From assembly GCA_001592805.2 (NCBI GenBank), contig CP051139.1, positions 3,596,001 to 3,660,000 on the forward strand: a stretch of DNA of 64,000 nucleotides. Reading direction: 5' to 3'. Below are positions 1 to 11,243 of this stretch, one piece after another. The notes under the pieces were generated by a model. That model searched no databases. It was not told where the DNA came from and saw nothing but the letters and a program-made list of their open reading frames with translations. A program made the position numbers and the translations under genes. Origin of the DNA: Peltaster fructicola. Its lineage: Eukaryota; Ascomycota; Dothideomycetes. How positions within the stretch are numbered: position 1 is the stretch's first letter; every line of letters starts with the position of its first letter.

Positions 1-228
1 GTCGGCTCTGACAACCATACATAGTTGCACAGCTACCTAAGCATAAGCTGCAGCACGGCTGATAAGCTTCCCTTGTCCTCGATCGTCCCTAGCCATTCAC
101 TGTGTGCCAGTCCTGCATGTCACACATGAACAAGAAAGCACCTCAACCTACGACGATCTTCAAAACCACATACTCGTCGACTCTTGCAACCTCAGCATAC
201 TGGTGCCGCGCTATCGAGCCAAAGCATC

Positions 229-614
229 ATGGGTCTAGCCTACAACGTATACCTCAGCTCCAAGCGTATCTATGGCTGTAAAACCTGCAAGACGCACCTT
301 GCTGACCACGATGAAATCATCAGTCGAGTAAGTGCTCGATGGCTTTCTTGCCTACTCACAGCAGGCTGACAGGTGAACAGAACTTCCGAGGCCAACATGG
401 TAAAGCCTTCCTCTTCAACTCTGTCGTCAACATACAACAAGGCGAAGCTGGAGAACGCAATATGACCACTGGACGGCACGTCGTCAGAGATATCTGCTGT
501 CGGCAGTGCAAAGAGATCGTTGGATGGAAGTATGACAAGGCATATGAGACCACGGAGAAGTACAAGGAGGGCAAGTACATACTGGAACAGGAGCTTCTGT
601 GCAGCGTGACCTGA
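229..614 (+). CDS. Yippee-like zinc-binding protein
   Basis: Two exons, 229-327 and 381-614, encode 110 residues; the join is in phase 0 with a GTAAGT donor at 328 and a CAG acceptor ending at 380. The protein carries the Yippee pattern: a first Cys-x2-Cys (GCKTCKTHLADHDEIIS, residues 17-20) in exon 1, FRGQHGKAFLF after the intron, then a second Cys-x2-Cys (ICCRQCKEIVGWKY) near the end. In this family the two pairs bind one zinc in a Mis18/cereblon-like beta-tent fold. Length fits the family (about 100-120 residues). The cellular role of fungal Yippee proteins is poorly known; a nuclear or regulatory role is inference. The ATG at 229 directly precedes the conserved GLAYNVYLSSKRIYGC segment; an in-frame TTG lies upstream and was not used. 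Confidence 0.9.
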
Positions 615-1315
615 CCTCCTACGGATGGACACCCACGATTTTATGATGGTATGATGGCACTATGGCGTAGAGCGGAACCCGCAGACGGTTCACTGTTGGT
701 TGCATGGGCGGCGTTTCTAGATGTACTACCCAGTATGCACGCAATGAATGTGTACACAGTGGCTCTTCGGACCTGGAACAACGTGTGTCTGCATCTTCAT
801 CTGGTGCCATGCATAATCAACTGTCATAGTGGCAATACTCACGCTCAAATGAGAGGCACGTACCCAGAAGGTTTGGTAGCTATGAGCTTCAGGGACCCTG
901 TTACCTGCACAATGACGAATGTTTAGCTCTGGTGACATGATGATCTAACGCGAGTGTCATGCGACAAGATCGTTGTCTTGTGATACCACCACACCTCTAT
1001 ATCCTGACACGAAGGCGGAGTTGGAAGCGTCGCTAATAAGAATATCCACAGTGGAAGCATCGCTTAAGCAGCGCATGGCTTGAGCTTGCTGAGGTCTGAC
1101 GTACCAGCCACTCGCTCTTCACACATCATCGACAACAACAACAACAATAATAACATAGACGCAGTACTCCGAGTCACTATTCACCACTCGAGACTTGCTC
1201 ACTCACACTCTTCTCTATCCCTCTTCTGTCCTCCGCGTCATGTTCGAGCTGAGGCATTGTCCCATCGCTTGAGCTATCCGTGCCTCGTCACCAGGAATTT
1301 GAGCACGAGATCCCA
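615..1315. other. Intergenic, upstream of glycogenin
   Basis: No supported gene. Small frames here lack family features. It holds a short CAA/TAA microsatellite at about 1133-1157 and a pyrimidine-rich stretch at about 1195-1240, typical of a fungal core promoter and 5' leader just upstream of the glycogenin ATG. Confidence 0.6.
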
Positions 1316-3570
1316 ATGGCTTCAAGCGAGCATGTCTACTGCACGGTACGCTTCGACTCCAGACCAGCTCTAACGACCAGCGACTAACACTCGAATAGCT
1401 TGTCATGAACGATGGCTATCTGCCAGGTACAATCTACTCGTATATCAGAAGGGCTTTTCCACTGACGTTGATATACCACAGGCGCCGCAGTTCTCGCACA
1501 CTCTCTTCGTGATTGTGGAAGCACAAGGAAGCTTGCTTGTCTCGTCACACCAGACACGCTGAAGCAGAGCAGCCTTGATCAGTTGCGGGCAAGTCCTTCA
1601 CTAGCCAGCAGACATCGTTGTGCTGACCACCACCAGTCATTGTACAACTATGTTATCCCTGTCGAGCGAATCGGCAATCCTAATCCTAAGAATCTCTACC
1701 TCATGAATCGAGCCGATTTACTTTACACCTTCACCAAGATACAGCTGTGGCGGCAGACGCAGTTTCGAAAGATTGTATACATTGATGCGGATGTGGTTGC
1801 ACTGCGGGCACCAGAAGAGCTGTTCGACATAGCAGACACATTTGCCGCCTCTCCAGATGTAGGTTGGCCAGACATATTCAATACTGGCGTTATGGTGCTG
1901 TCGCCCAACGAGGGCGATTTTCGTGCACTTTCCAACATAGCTGCCGCCGGAGACAGCTTCGATGGTGCTGATCAAGGTCTCCTCAACCAATATTTCGAGC
2001 ACAAACCGTGGAAGAGGCTGAGCTTTGCGTACAACTGCACGCCCTCAGCCAATTACCAATACGAGCCGGCGTACCGATATTTCAAGCGCGATATCAGCAT
2101 GGTGCACTTCATCGGCAGCACGAAGCCATGGACACAAGCTCGCAATGGAGGTGGTGGAGCAAACGTACATCAGGAACTGCTATCCCGATGGTGGTCTGTG
2201 TACGATCGACACTTCCAAGTATCACCTTTTGAGCTGATCGAAGGTCCTACTCAGACCAAGCAGACTTCGAGCTTCCAAAGCGCAGACATTGTGGAACCAC
2301 GAGGTGCAGATCTGTCGAGTACAGGCTATCCTGTCGGTACGACTATGCCTGCTCCACCACCCGAGGCTCCTGCTGTGACGACAGAACTGCCACTTACGGA
2401 GAAGCAGATTCAGACTGACAAAATACAATTAACGAGTGGATTAGAAGCAGAGCAACGCCAGCCCTTTGCAGCACCTCACATGGAGTGGGACGCCACGCGA
2501 GCACCTCCTCCTCTGGAATCAAGGCCAGAGGCGGCAACTTTCCCATCACAGATCTACGGGTTCAACTCGAGCAAAGAGCTGTTTCATGCACCTACAAGGT
2601 ATCCGGAACCCCCAAAGAACATGTGGTTCGAAGTACCGGCCGAGAGACCTAAGCCAGCGGAAAAGCCAGCACCAATCTTTCCATGGGAGGAACGAGAGCT
2701 GCCCCGACCCTCTCGAAGGTTTGCTGAGGACGACCCAGCAGAAGAAGCTGCAGCGCTGGCACAAGAAGAACCAGAAGCTGACGTAGCCGTTGATGAGTTC
2801 GAAGTACAGGACGACTACTCTGGTATTTCTACACCTACTATCACAGTGACCAGCGAGACTTCATGGAATGCATTCGGCGCTACGAACAAGAACGCTTGGG
2901 ATGAAGTGTCCGGGATTGACAACTACGTCCGAGCATTAACTTCGTGGCAGAAGAATCGAGGCAAGGTTCAAGTCGTGCACAGCAGCGAACCGCAAGCGCC
3001 GCAACTGACGGACGAGATACTCGAGACACTGACTGACAAGGTGAACGAGAGACGTGAAAGTCTTATCTTGACAGACTTCCCGACAGCAATCGAACGACCA
3101 AGCCTACCTGTCACACCCGCTCCACGACGACGGGCGACTTTCTGGGGCGAAGATGACCCGGACGATAGCCATCTACCGCAGGCAGATGGAGTGCCTCATC
3201 AGGCCGACTGGGTATGTCCAAACTGCGGCTTTATATGTCCATTCTTCCTTTCTCAAAATTAGCCTCACACTCTGATGAACATGGTTCAATCTGTCCATAC
3301 TCGCTGGCTAAAGACACCTCCCGCGTTAACTTCACTTCCCGAGCGTTACATATACTGACTCGATGGCGTTTCAAGGATCCCTCTGAGCAACTTGAACAAC
3401 TACGGCGGAACTCTCTCGTTGCACCGCAAGATCTACAATTGACAGCTGCACGCCGCATACCATTACGTGCGTCAATCGCTTCAGCTGTTCCGATTCCAGA
3501 AGAGGTGCTTGGTCATGAAACAGCAAAGCCTCTCGACGAGACAAGCCTGAAGACATCTATAGCATCTTGA
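1316..3570 (+). CDS. GLG1: Glycogenin (self-glucosylating glycogen primer)
   Basis: Five exons fit: 1316-1345, 1399-1426, 1482-1588, 1637-3211 and 3376-3570, giving 644 residues. Glycogenin is a GT8 glycosyltransferase that glucosylates itself from UDP-glucose to prime cytosolic glycogen synthesis. The N-terminus reads MASSEHVYCT, LVMNDGYLPG, GAAVLAHSLRD across the first two introns. The catalytic DxD is in VYIDADVV (Asp105/Asp107), followed by FNTGVMVLSP and DQGLLNQYF, all GT8 landmarks. A long disordered Pro/Glu-rich region leads to the fungal C-terminal motif: joining 3211 to 3376 gives DW-DPSEQLEQLRRNSL, as expected. The 1589-1636 intron has a GC donor (GCAAGT); it is 48 nt and open in frame. 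Which Tyr is the acceptor cannot be fixed by eye. It ends about 108 bases from the convergent next gene. Confidence 0.92.
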
Positions 3571-3677
3571 TCGGCGCGGCAGTCTCTTATATTACTTCTC
3601 ACATTGCTTCACCATAACAGCATAGCATTACTACTGTACAGCAGTCGGAGACATTACTAAATAATTTTTCATAGTAT

Positions 3678-5513
3678 CTAAGCACTCATGACTTGCGATG
3701 ATTCGAAGTGTTCAACGCGCTCTCGCAGAATGGCGTTTTCCTTTCTGAGCAGGTCAACTTGACTCCTAAACTCATCGCGTTCACGAGTCAACTTGTGCAC
3801 GGCATCTCGCTCAAGCTGTTTCTGCTTCTTCTGCTCGAGCTTCTTGGCCTCGCGGTCTTTCTTCTGCTCGAGCTTGTCAAGCTCTTTTCGGTGCTTCTCT
3901 TCCTGTTTGTGCATCTCCTTCTCGTAGCGTTCCTGAGCCTTTGTAGCTTCACTTTCTTCGCTCTCTTGTGCCTTCTTAAGACGAGCTTCTTCTTCCATTC
4001 GTTTCTTCTCTAGCTTGCGTTCTACCTTCTCTCGCTCTTTGCTGATTTCGAGCAGCTTCTTCTCGTGCGAGTTGAGCTTCTTCTTATCGCCAGCCTCGGA
4101 TGGAGCATTGATAGACGCTAGGGATACACTTTCGGAGCTTCCTCCTGGCATGACACCTATGACAGATGTGCGTCGCCTTTCGGTAGCACTCGTAAAGGAA
4201 TCGGTGTCGGACAGATCAGACGAAACAGATGCTTCGTCCGTGAGTTGCTGTGAGTCCAGCCGTTGATGCACAAAGGACGAGATCATGGTCGGCGCATATG
4301 CATCGAGGCCAGCTTCGAGAGTCTGCGTGATCTGCTGAAGTATGCCGCTCGCTGGCTTTGGCTCTGACGGTGGACCATTCACGGTCTCTGTTGGTTGTAG
4401 TGATTGCGAAGGCTGCGCGACGTCTTTGCTGGTCACGATCTCGGGAGTGTTAGTCGATGTGGTAGCATCGCTCTTTGCCGCCCAGTCCAAGAACTTGTGC
4501 ACGTCACTAATCATTGTGCTCGGAGTACCACGGTCGACCATGAAACGTGGTATGCCACCACCTGGATCAGATCTTGTGATCATGATCCATTCGACTGGAT
4601 TGAGCTCCCGGCCGTCCTCATCTGCGTTGGGATAGTCGGACTTGGATCTTTTCAACGCGCTCGATGCTTTGCTCTCTGCGCCTTGTCCAGCTGTGGCGGG
4701 TAGGTTGGGAGTCGATTTCGTGCTTGCGTTGTGTAGAGGAATCTCTCTGATCAGCTCGACGGACTCATATTGTCCACGAATGTAGCCTGAGCGCTCTGGT
4801 GCGTCGGGATATTTGACCGGTCGGGAGACGATGACATAGTGTCGCGGTATGGAGCTAGATGCAATGCCTTCAGACGCAACGCTCTTCTGCGTCAAGGCTG
4901 ACTCGCTCGTGATTAGAAGAGCGACAAACTCGCGTGGTGTAGTGGGACCAGGAAATTGTGCGCTGAGTTGGAGGACCTCGACTCTTCCTATGCCTTCAAC
5001 GTCATGACCTTCCAGGCTCTTATCAGCAGCAATGCCTCTGATACATCCAGCACCAGGTCCACCTTCGACTTTCAATGACTCTGCAAACTCACGACGCATG
5101 GCATCCCGGAATTTGCTGAAGCCAATGCCTTCGTGTATGCTTCGTCGTGCAAACCAGCCTCCATGTCTGTCTTTTCCTGCCATCTTGTAGACTGCAACTT
5201 CCAACGGATTCTCTTTGGACGAGAACTTCATTGGCTTGCCCCATTGACCTTGCAGCTCTTCATACTCCTCGTGTGGTGGTAAGGGACGCGCAGTCGAGGG
5301 ATGCATGTCTTTGTGTGAGCTGGCAGTATTGGCTTGTGTTGAAACAGGAGTCGATTCTGCAAATGACGTGCCGTTTGGCGGTGGAGGGACCGAACTACAT
5401 ATCAGCTCTGCAGCTTTGAGTATGTCCTCGACGTATGTTTCAAGGCTGTCTTGGGGGATTTCGCTCCAATCGACTGGCGAAAGGCTGGTTAAGGCCTCAT
5501 GCAGAGCCGCCAT
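3678..5513 (-). CDS. DUF3074 / START-like domain protein
   Basis: A single uninterrupted exon of 611 residues. The N-terminal half (about 80-340) resembles the fungal DUF3074 family, a START-like lipid-binding fold: GKDRHGGWFARRS, REFVALLITSES, HYVIVSRPVKYPDAPERSGY and PVEWIMITRSDPGGGIPRFM are the recognisable segments. The C-terminal third (about 465-605) is a Lys/Glu-rich predicted coiled coil (EKKLLEISKEREKVERKLE and onward), then a Leu-rich heptad stretch. The middle is Ser/Thr-rich and probably disordered. Function is unknown; START-like folds usually bind lipids, so lipid sensing or transfer is only an inference. The ATG at 5513 starts a well-conserved-looking ALHEALTSLSPVDWSEIP. It converges with glycogenin. 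Confidence 0.82.
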   Translation of the reverse strand: MAALHEALTSLSPVDWSEIPQDSLETYVEDILKAAELICSSVPPPPNGTSFAESTPVSTQANTASSHKDMHPSTARPLPPHEEYEELQGQWGKPMKFSSKENPLEVAVYKMAGKDRHGGWFARRSIHEGIGFSKFRDAMRREFAESLKVEGGPGAGCIRGIAADKSLEGHDVEGIGRVEVLQLSAQFPGPTTPREFVALLITSESALTQKSVASEGIASSSIPRHYVIVSRPVKYPDAPERSGYIRGQYESVELIREIPLHNASTKSTPNLPATAGQGAESKASSALKRSKSDYPNADEDGRELNPVEWIMITRSDPGGGIPRFMVDRGTPSTMISDVHKFLDWAAKSDATTSTNTPEIVTSKDVAQPSQSLQPTETVNGPPSEPKPASGILQQITQTLEAGLDAYAPTMISSFVHQRLDSQQLTDEASVSSDLSDTDSFTSATERRRTSVIGVMPGGSSESVSLASINAPSEAGDKKKLNSHEKKLLEISKEREKVERKLEKKRMEEEARLKKAQESEESEATKAQERYEKEMHKQEEKHRKELDKLEQKKDREAKKLEQKKQKQLERDAVHKLTRERDEFRSQVDLLRKENAILRERVEHFESSQVMSA

Positions 5514-6371
5514 GATTGCTGTTGTGTGCCCTCTCCACAGGGACGAAGCTGTGTGTATTGGTGTAGTGCTCTGCTATGGTCACGATAGACGATCAAGTCG
5601 AATAGCAGAGTGTTGTTTGTGATGGTGTTGACAACCAACGATCGTGAGACTTTCCGATGTAGCCGAGAGGTCGATGGAAACGGTTGGTGTTCCAATGCTA
5701 TAGGCACAAGACGTGACGAAATGCTTGCGAGAGATCTGAAGTGGAGGACTTCTGACTTACCTGTTGTCAGGCGACCGGCTCTCTGGAATACACGAAGGGC
5801 AGGTCTGTCCGAGGATGATACAACGACTACATGTACAGTATCATCATCACTCGCAGCGCGTCATAGCACCACACGTCATGTCTCGACACCCCACCTTGTT
5901 GCGTGCCTTGTTCTTGCACCAGAAGCTCGCCTATATCATCGCTGAGCCTTGCATCTGACCTTATTGTTCTCTGGATTGAGAGTGGCGACAGTCTGATCGC
6001 GTGCTAGTTCTGCTGTGAAAAGACCAGCAAGGATGAGCTGCACAACTCACCTGCTGGATCTAGCGGGAGCTGGCTGATCGACGTTGACAGGGATCGCTCG
6101 GCCCATGTTGGAATGACTGTCGTTCAGGGACACATCCAAGCATGGTCGACTATGATAAACAATGATTGTGTTGTAAGAGTCGCGAAAGAAGGAGCCAATG
6201 TGGCCAAGAAACGTTCGAGATCAGGCTATCGAACAACTACTGGCGGCCCAAGCATGAAAGCTTGATATCAAGGTTTCGAGCTCTCAGATACACCATCATC
6301 GACATCCGGACTGTACACAACGGTATCGTCGCAGAGTGCGAGCCTTTCATTGTCAGATCAGACCGCAGGCT
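5514..6371. other. Divergent intergenic region
   Basis: About 860 bases between the start of the DUF3074 gene and the start of the 172-residue gene. Short frames are present on both strands but none has a recognisable motif or plausible splice partner. It presumably holds two promoters and leaders; no specific site was identified. Confidence 0.5.
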
Positions 6372-6994
6372 ATGGCAAATGCACGACGACGTTCCAGCAT
6401 TGGACGCCTCCTCAGCGCCTTCGTGCCGAAGCCTCCAAACATAACACTCAACATCGATCTGTCTCCGCTCGGTACGCGCAATGACCTTCCTCTCAATATC
6501 ATTCTGACTACATCTGAGCAGAATGCGACCTTCTCGTTTCATACCAGCTCTCGCTATCACCACCTTCCTTCCTAGGGACTCATGCTTTCAGCGCTGCAAA
6601 GATCGTTTCTTCGGATGATCTCTCAGCACGAATACACGATGCGCTATTCAGGATAGCGATTATCAATCGACCTCCTGCCGATGCAAGTGAAGCATACATG
6701 CCTGTAGATACGACCAAGATCACCCGCGACTTTGCCAATCAGCTCTACTTTTGCAACGGGTTTGTCCTGCGTCGCGTCATCAGTCTGCTGTTCGTTTTCG
6801 AGGAACAGTGCGTCCGGCTACGTATGCTTGACGCTGAAGAGCGGGAGATCAAGTCGATACTGGCCAACCCTCCTCCCGGGCTTGAAGGAGAGCTCCAGCT
6901 GCGGCTTCAAGCTGTGCATACGAAACGAGCACTACTGCCCAGCGAGCAGAATCAGAAAGAGTCGGCTCAGGATGACCCGCCGGTCTACTCGTGA
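6372..6994 (+). CDS. Small conserved-looking protein of unknown function
   Basis: Two exons, 6372-6471 and 6576-6994, join in frame (phase 1; donor GTACGC, acceptor CCTAG after a long pyrimidine run) to give 172 residues. The N-terminus is basic (MANARRRSSIGRLLSAF). Exon 2 reads THAFSAAKIVSSDDLSARIH, later AIINRPPADASEAY and a mostly helical stretch (FANQLYFCNGFVLRRVISLL, then LRMLDAEEREIKSIL). No family was recognised. The consistent frame, the proper splice signals and the absence of low complexity argue for a real gene. The stop lies only 47 bases from the end of the convergent biotin synthase gene. Confidence 0.6.
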
Positions 6995-7041
6995 TGAACA
7001 TACACAGGGAAAGCATGGGTTGTAATATGGCTGCATCCTGT

Positions 7042-8452
7042 TCAAGCTACAGCTTCCGTTGATCTCGGACTCTCCACCGCTGCTTCAATATAGCTCGCGT
7101 CCACCGAGGAGGCTGACTTGAGATCAGACCAACTGCTTCCACGGTATCCTCCTCGCTCGAAGCTCTTCATCGGTCTCAGTCCATATTTCTCGAACATGGC
7201 CTTGTCTTCGCTCCAGCCGACTGCCTCTGTCGTCAGCATCTTTTCGCCTGTAAATACTGCATTTGCACCAGCGGAGAAGCACAAGATCTGCTCGGCTTCG
7301 CTCATCGTCGTGCGTCCGGCTGCAATACGAATGATGGTTGCAGGCATGACCAGTCGTGCTGTCGCGATTGTGCGCAGAATTGCGTCGAACGATATCCTCT
7401 TTTTTGTAGGATCGTCTCCCAGAGGCGTGCCCTTGATGGGTACAAGGGCATTGACGGGAAATGATTCCGGATGTGCTGGCAGATTGGACATGGTGTGAAT
7501 GAGACCAACGTGGTCCTCAGGTTTCTCTCCAAGTCCGAGGATACCTCCAGAACACACATTGATGCCGGCATTTCTGACATTCGACAATGTCTGCAATCGC
7601 TCATCGTAAGTCCTCGTTGTAATCACTGATGGGTAGTGTTCTCGGCTGGTGTCGAGGTTGTGGTTGTATGCGGTGAGTCCAGCTTCTTTCAATTCTTCCG
7701 CCTGTTTCACTCAGATCAGCAGTGTCTGTAGCGCACGGCCGACCACATACCTGGTTCTGGTCGATCATACCGAGTGTCACGCAGACTTCCATATCCATAG
7801 CTCTGACTCCTTCAACCATGGCCTTGACATTTTTCAGACTGGTCTTACGTCCACGCATATCTCGCCACGCTGCACCCATACAGAATCGCGTACTTCCATT
7901 GCTCTTGGCTATACGTGCTGCTTCGAGCACCGAGTCCACGGGCGACATCTTGGTGGCTTTCAATCCTTGATCGCGTGATCAGCATGCGTTGTTCAGCTGG
8001 TCCACCCTAGGTCTTCTTACCTGTGTTGTATCTAGACGACTGCGCACAGTAAGAGCAGTCCTCGCTGCACCCTCCCGTCTTGATGTTCATCAATGTACAC
8101 ATCTGGACTGCCGAAGGAGTGTGGAATCGGCGGTGTAGCGTTGCCTGAGAATGGTCAATGGAGCTGGTGCTGTTTGGTTGTGCAGATAACTCACGGAATG
8201 GAACGCCAACTCCATCAGTGGTGTCTCGTAGATCTCGCGAATCTCGTCCTTGGTCCAGTCATATCTTGGCGACCTGGCATTGACAGCATGCTCAACGGCA
8301 TTGCCTTCTACGACTGAAGGTGGTGGAGGAGGGCGGCCACCACTTGGAGCTATCCTCGAGAATGTCTCGTCCACGACAGTGCTGAAACCTCGAAACTGCT
8401 GGAATTGTAGAGACCGGACGGCTGCTCGTCTGCACACACTGTTGAGCGCCAT
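7042..8452 (-). CDS. BIO2: Biotin synthase
   Basis: Four exons on the minus strand: 8195-8452, 8021-8144, 7751-7965 and 7042-7701, total 418 residues. Biotin synthase is a mitochondrial radical-SAM enzyme that inserts sulfur into dethiobiotin, the last step of biotin synthesis. The radical-SAM cluster cysteines are in [16 protein letters not shown] (Cys112, Cys116, Cys119), completed by an intron in NTGLKA. Other family marks: [69 protein letters not shown] and [14 protein letters not shown]. The first 60 or so residues are Arg/Ser-rich with no acids early on ([20 protein letters not shown]), consistent with a mitochondrial presequence. No other biotin gene lies in the window. Confidence 0.97.
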
Positions 8453-8769
8453 TGTTGAGTTGTGGACGTGGGAATCTTCCGGAAAGTCGAGTTGATCTTC
8501 CCATCATAACATGGTGGAGCTGAGGGGTTGTCGCTCTACTGCCATTGGCGGACCCTGTTGGACAAGTGCAGCTTTGCAAATAACCTCCCGTGCTCATGAT
8601 TACAACTCTCCATCATTCGCCCTCTATCTGCTGCGCTATCGGGTTGCCCAGACTCGACATCTCCGTTGGCGACTAGTGTACACGCGAGCATCTGCAGAAG
8701 AAAGTAAATAAGTGCAATCAGCAACCGGCTGGACAACGACAGGATTCTCTACCTTTTTCCCTTTCCAAC
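8453..8769. promoter_or_regulatory. Divergent promoter region, biotin synthase / Par32-like
   Basis: 317 bases separate the two divergent start codons, so both promoters must lie here or overlap the leaders. A short CT-rich run (CTACCTTTTTCCCTTTCC) sits immediately before the plus-strand ATG at 8770, as is common in fungal 5' leaders. No specific factor site is claimed. Confidence 0.5.
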
Positions 8770-9303
8770 ATGCCATATGGCCGTGGTGGAGCTGGCAACA
8801 TTGAAGCACAGCAGAGAGAGCGTGAAAGGGCAACAGAGGATGTAGAGGCGCAACAACAACAAGAAATCGTCCTGGATGCTTCATCGTTGTCCGGTGACAG
8901 ATCTGCGCCGGCACAGTATGCATACAGTGGTCGAGCAGGCGCTGGCAACATTTACAGCCCCAAAGACCTTGCGAAGACAGGCTCATTCGCAGGCACAGAG
9001 GTTGTTCCATTGCGCGAAGACAACGTCACCTCGACGGGCCCGATGAACAGGGCTGGCTCGGACAGCAATGCCGACATCATTGTTTCAGTCCAGCAGAGTG
9101 CGACCCCAACGATCCACAAAGTCGGTCGAGGCGGTGCCGGCAACTATGAGTACACATCGTCGCAGGTGCAAGGGACAAACGACGCGGACAGGGAACGGGA
9201 AAGGCAACGTGAGATTGAAACCAGCGTCGTGCAGAATGTCGAAGAACAGCTCGCAGTTCCTCCCAAGGCCAGAATTGCTACAGCTGGAGTTTATCGAGGA
9301 TGA
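8770..9303 (+). CDS. Par32-like protein with GRGGAGN repeats (DUF3602)
   Basis: One exon, 177 residues. It carries three spaced copies of the glycine-rich signature of the fungal DUF3602/Par32 family: PYGRGGAGNIE at the N-terminus, YSGRAGAGNIYSP near residue 60 and VGRGGAGNYEY near residue 125. The rest is hydrophilic and likely disordered (RERERATEDVEAQQQQE; DADRERERQREIETS). Yeast Par32 (Amu1) is a phosphoprotein in TORC1-linked regulation of ammonium transporters; whether this protein does the same is inference. The start places the first GRGGAGN at residues 4-10, as in relatives. It is divergent to biotin synthase and converges with the sterol acyltransferase gene. Confidence 0.85.
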   Translation: MPYGRGGAGNIEAQQRERERATEDVEAQQQQEIVLDASSLSGDRSAPAQYAYSGRAGAGNIYSPKDLAKTGSFAGTEVVPLREDNVTSTGPMNRAGSDSNADIIVSVQQSATPTIHKVGRGGAGNYEYTSSQVQGTNDADRERERQREIETSVVQNVEEQLAVPPKARIATAGVYRG

Positions 9304-9506
9304 GCTTAATGGTGATCGTGGTCAGGATGTTCTGCTGTCAGAGCCCGCTCACGAAGCTTCTCAGGAGCGTTGCTGGTACGCTGCCCAAGGCATCACATTG
9401 CAGCCGATTCGAACACGTGTGGCAGCAGAGTTTCATGCAGGATAAGGAAACCCGGGTCTTGAGTACAAGCTGTCTGTCACGAAGGACGAACTTTCTACCT
9501 ATCTCT

Positions 9507-11243
9507 CTATACGAGGACATACAATGCGCACATCTGTCGAACCGTCAGCATACTAGAAGGAGTACAACATGACAGACTTACCAGACTAGGCCCTACGACC
9601 ATGCTTGTCCAGAACAGGACGTTATTCAACAACTTCCTCCTGCGCACCCATGGTAATCGCTGAATAGCCGCAAGAGGTACTTGCAGACTCATGAGAAAGG
9701 CACCATAGCCTCGCCATTTTCGTGCTATGCAAAGCATAACCAGCTCGTGCGCGGCTGCAGAAATCAAAAAGGTGATCAGAGTAGCTACAGGCCGCGATAC
9801 GATAGATCGCGATGCCGTGTAGACGTGCCGTTGCAAGAAGAGATGCACTGGTCGGTTCCATTTCCTGCTAAATTCGAGCCAATCCGCAGAGTTCCACCAA
9901 TCCGAGTAGAAGTGACGGTCGGCAAAGCAAGTGATCTCTGCGAAGGCACCAAGGAGGTACTCGAAGATGACCAGAAACACCAGCAGGAAAGCGACCATGA
10001 ATGGGAACAGCAGCTTGCTCACAGTCTCAGCAAATACGAGGCCCTGTTCCACTCGGCCAATGTTGGGACGATAGAGTTCAACAGCACTCTCGTCCAGGAC
10101 GGGAAGGATGAAATCCTCGGTGGTGATCGTCATCAAGAAGATGCAACCGAACACCGCAACGACCTTGTATATCAGCTCCATCCAGTTCACACCCGCTGTG
10201 CGCGGATACTCCAGCTCGTAGCAGAGGGTCGGACACAGCAGGTAATCCCAGAAGTTGTACACCGTCAGATTCTGTGGATACGTGACTCTTCCTTGAGGCG
10301 ATGTCAGCTCCATTGCAAGGTCCTCTCGCAGCTGGGCGATTGGCGAGATGTTCTCAGCGGCACCATCCTCAGGCTTGTCATGGAAAGGGTATTCACCGAC
10401 CTTTGGATAGCGGACGGCAGCGGTGGTCGGTGTCTCGGATGTGATAGGCCTGTCCAGCTGCTTGAGTCGTTCGTACGTGGTGAGGAGATGCCCGTTGTAG
10501 AAGGCATAGCTGTGCATCTTCATAAGCATAGCTAAGAGATGCAATGTGAAGAACACTTGTGCCGTCCAAGCCCAGTCTCTCCATGTTGGCCAACTGCACC
10601 AGAAGACCAGCCACATGAGCTGGAAAGTACTTTGTATCCAGACTCCAGCATTGTTCCATCGTAGTGCGCGTGGTCCGTAGCGATACAACTGATGAAGCGG
10701 TAGACTGGCGCCGATACTGATGGCCATCAGTCCATCGCACAGTGCCAGCTCGTATATGTCTTTCGTGAACAATGGCCACTGGCTGATCTTGAAGGGCCAG
10801 CCTGTCTCTTTTAGATTCCGCAGGATCGAGGTGAGAGCTAGAATCGAGAGTCCTATCCAGAAGAGGACGAAGAAGCCGCGAAAGTTGCTATAATCTGACT
10901 GTGGATCGAAATAGGACACTCTCGACTCGTATGTGACAGTTGGGAACATGCGCTTCTTCTTCTCTTGCTGCCGCAGCTCCTGTCGTGCTGCAGAAATGAC
11001 TTTTGTGGATGGGGGCGCATCTTGAGGTACTGGTGTTGCTCGTCCACTGTCATCGACTCAGCGCGTGTCTCCGTAAGCTCTCGAATGCGCTCACCTTGAG
11101 GGCGAAGAAAGAGGTTGTTTCAGCCCATCGGCAACTGCTCGTGACAGGTTCATGTTCACCGGCTTTCTCGGACGTGGTTGCAGCAGGTCATCATTGCTGT
11201 TGACAGCCGCGCCGTTCGTGTGAGCGCGTGTAGATTCAGACAT
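9507..11243 (-). CDS. ARE2: Sterol O-acyltransferase (MBOAT family)
   Basis: Three exons, 11095-11243, 9582-11046 and 9507-9533, give 546 residues. The enzyme esterifies sterols with acyl-CoA in the ER membrane for storage in lipid droplets. Family marks: YESRVSYFDPQSDYSNFRGF near the first membrane segment, RVTYPQNLTVYNFWDYLL, the signature HFYSDWWNSADWLEFSRKW and the active-site His in SAAAHELVMLC, with many hydrophobic segments throughout. The C-terminus GPSL-MCALYVLV is recovered only by removing a 48-nt intron (9534-9581, GTAAGT to GACAG) that has no in-frame stop. The start is set by a first exon (MSESTRAHTNGAAVNSND) joining in phase 2 to exon 2; MF at 10,949 is internal. DGAT1-type function is less likely given the FYSDWWN form, but cannot be excluded by eye. 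Confidence 0.93.
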
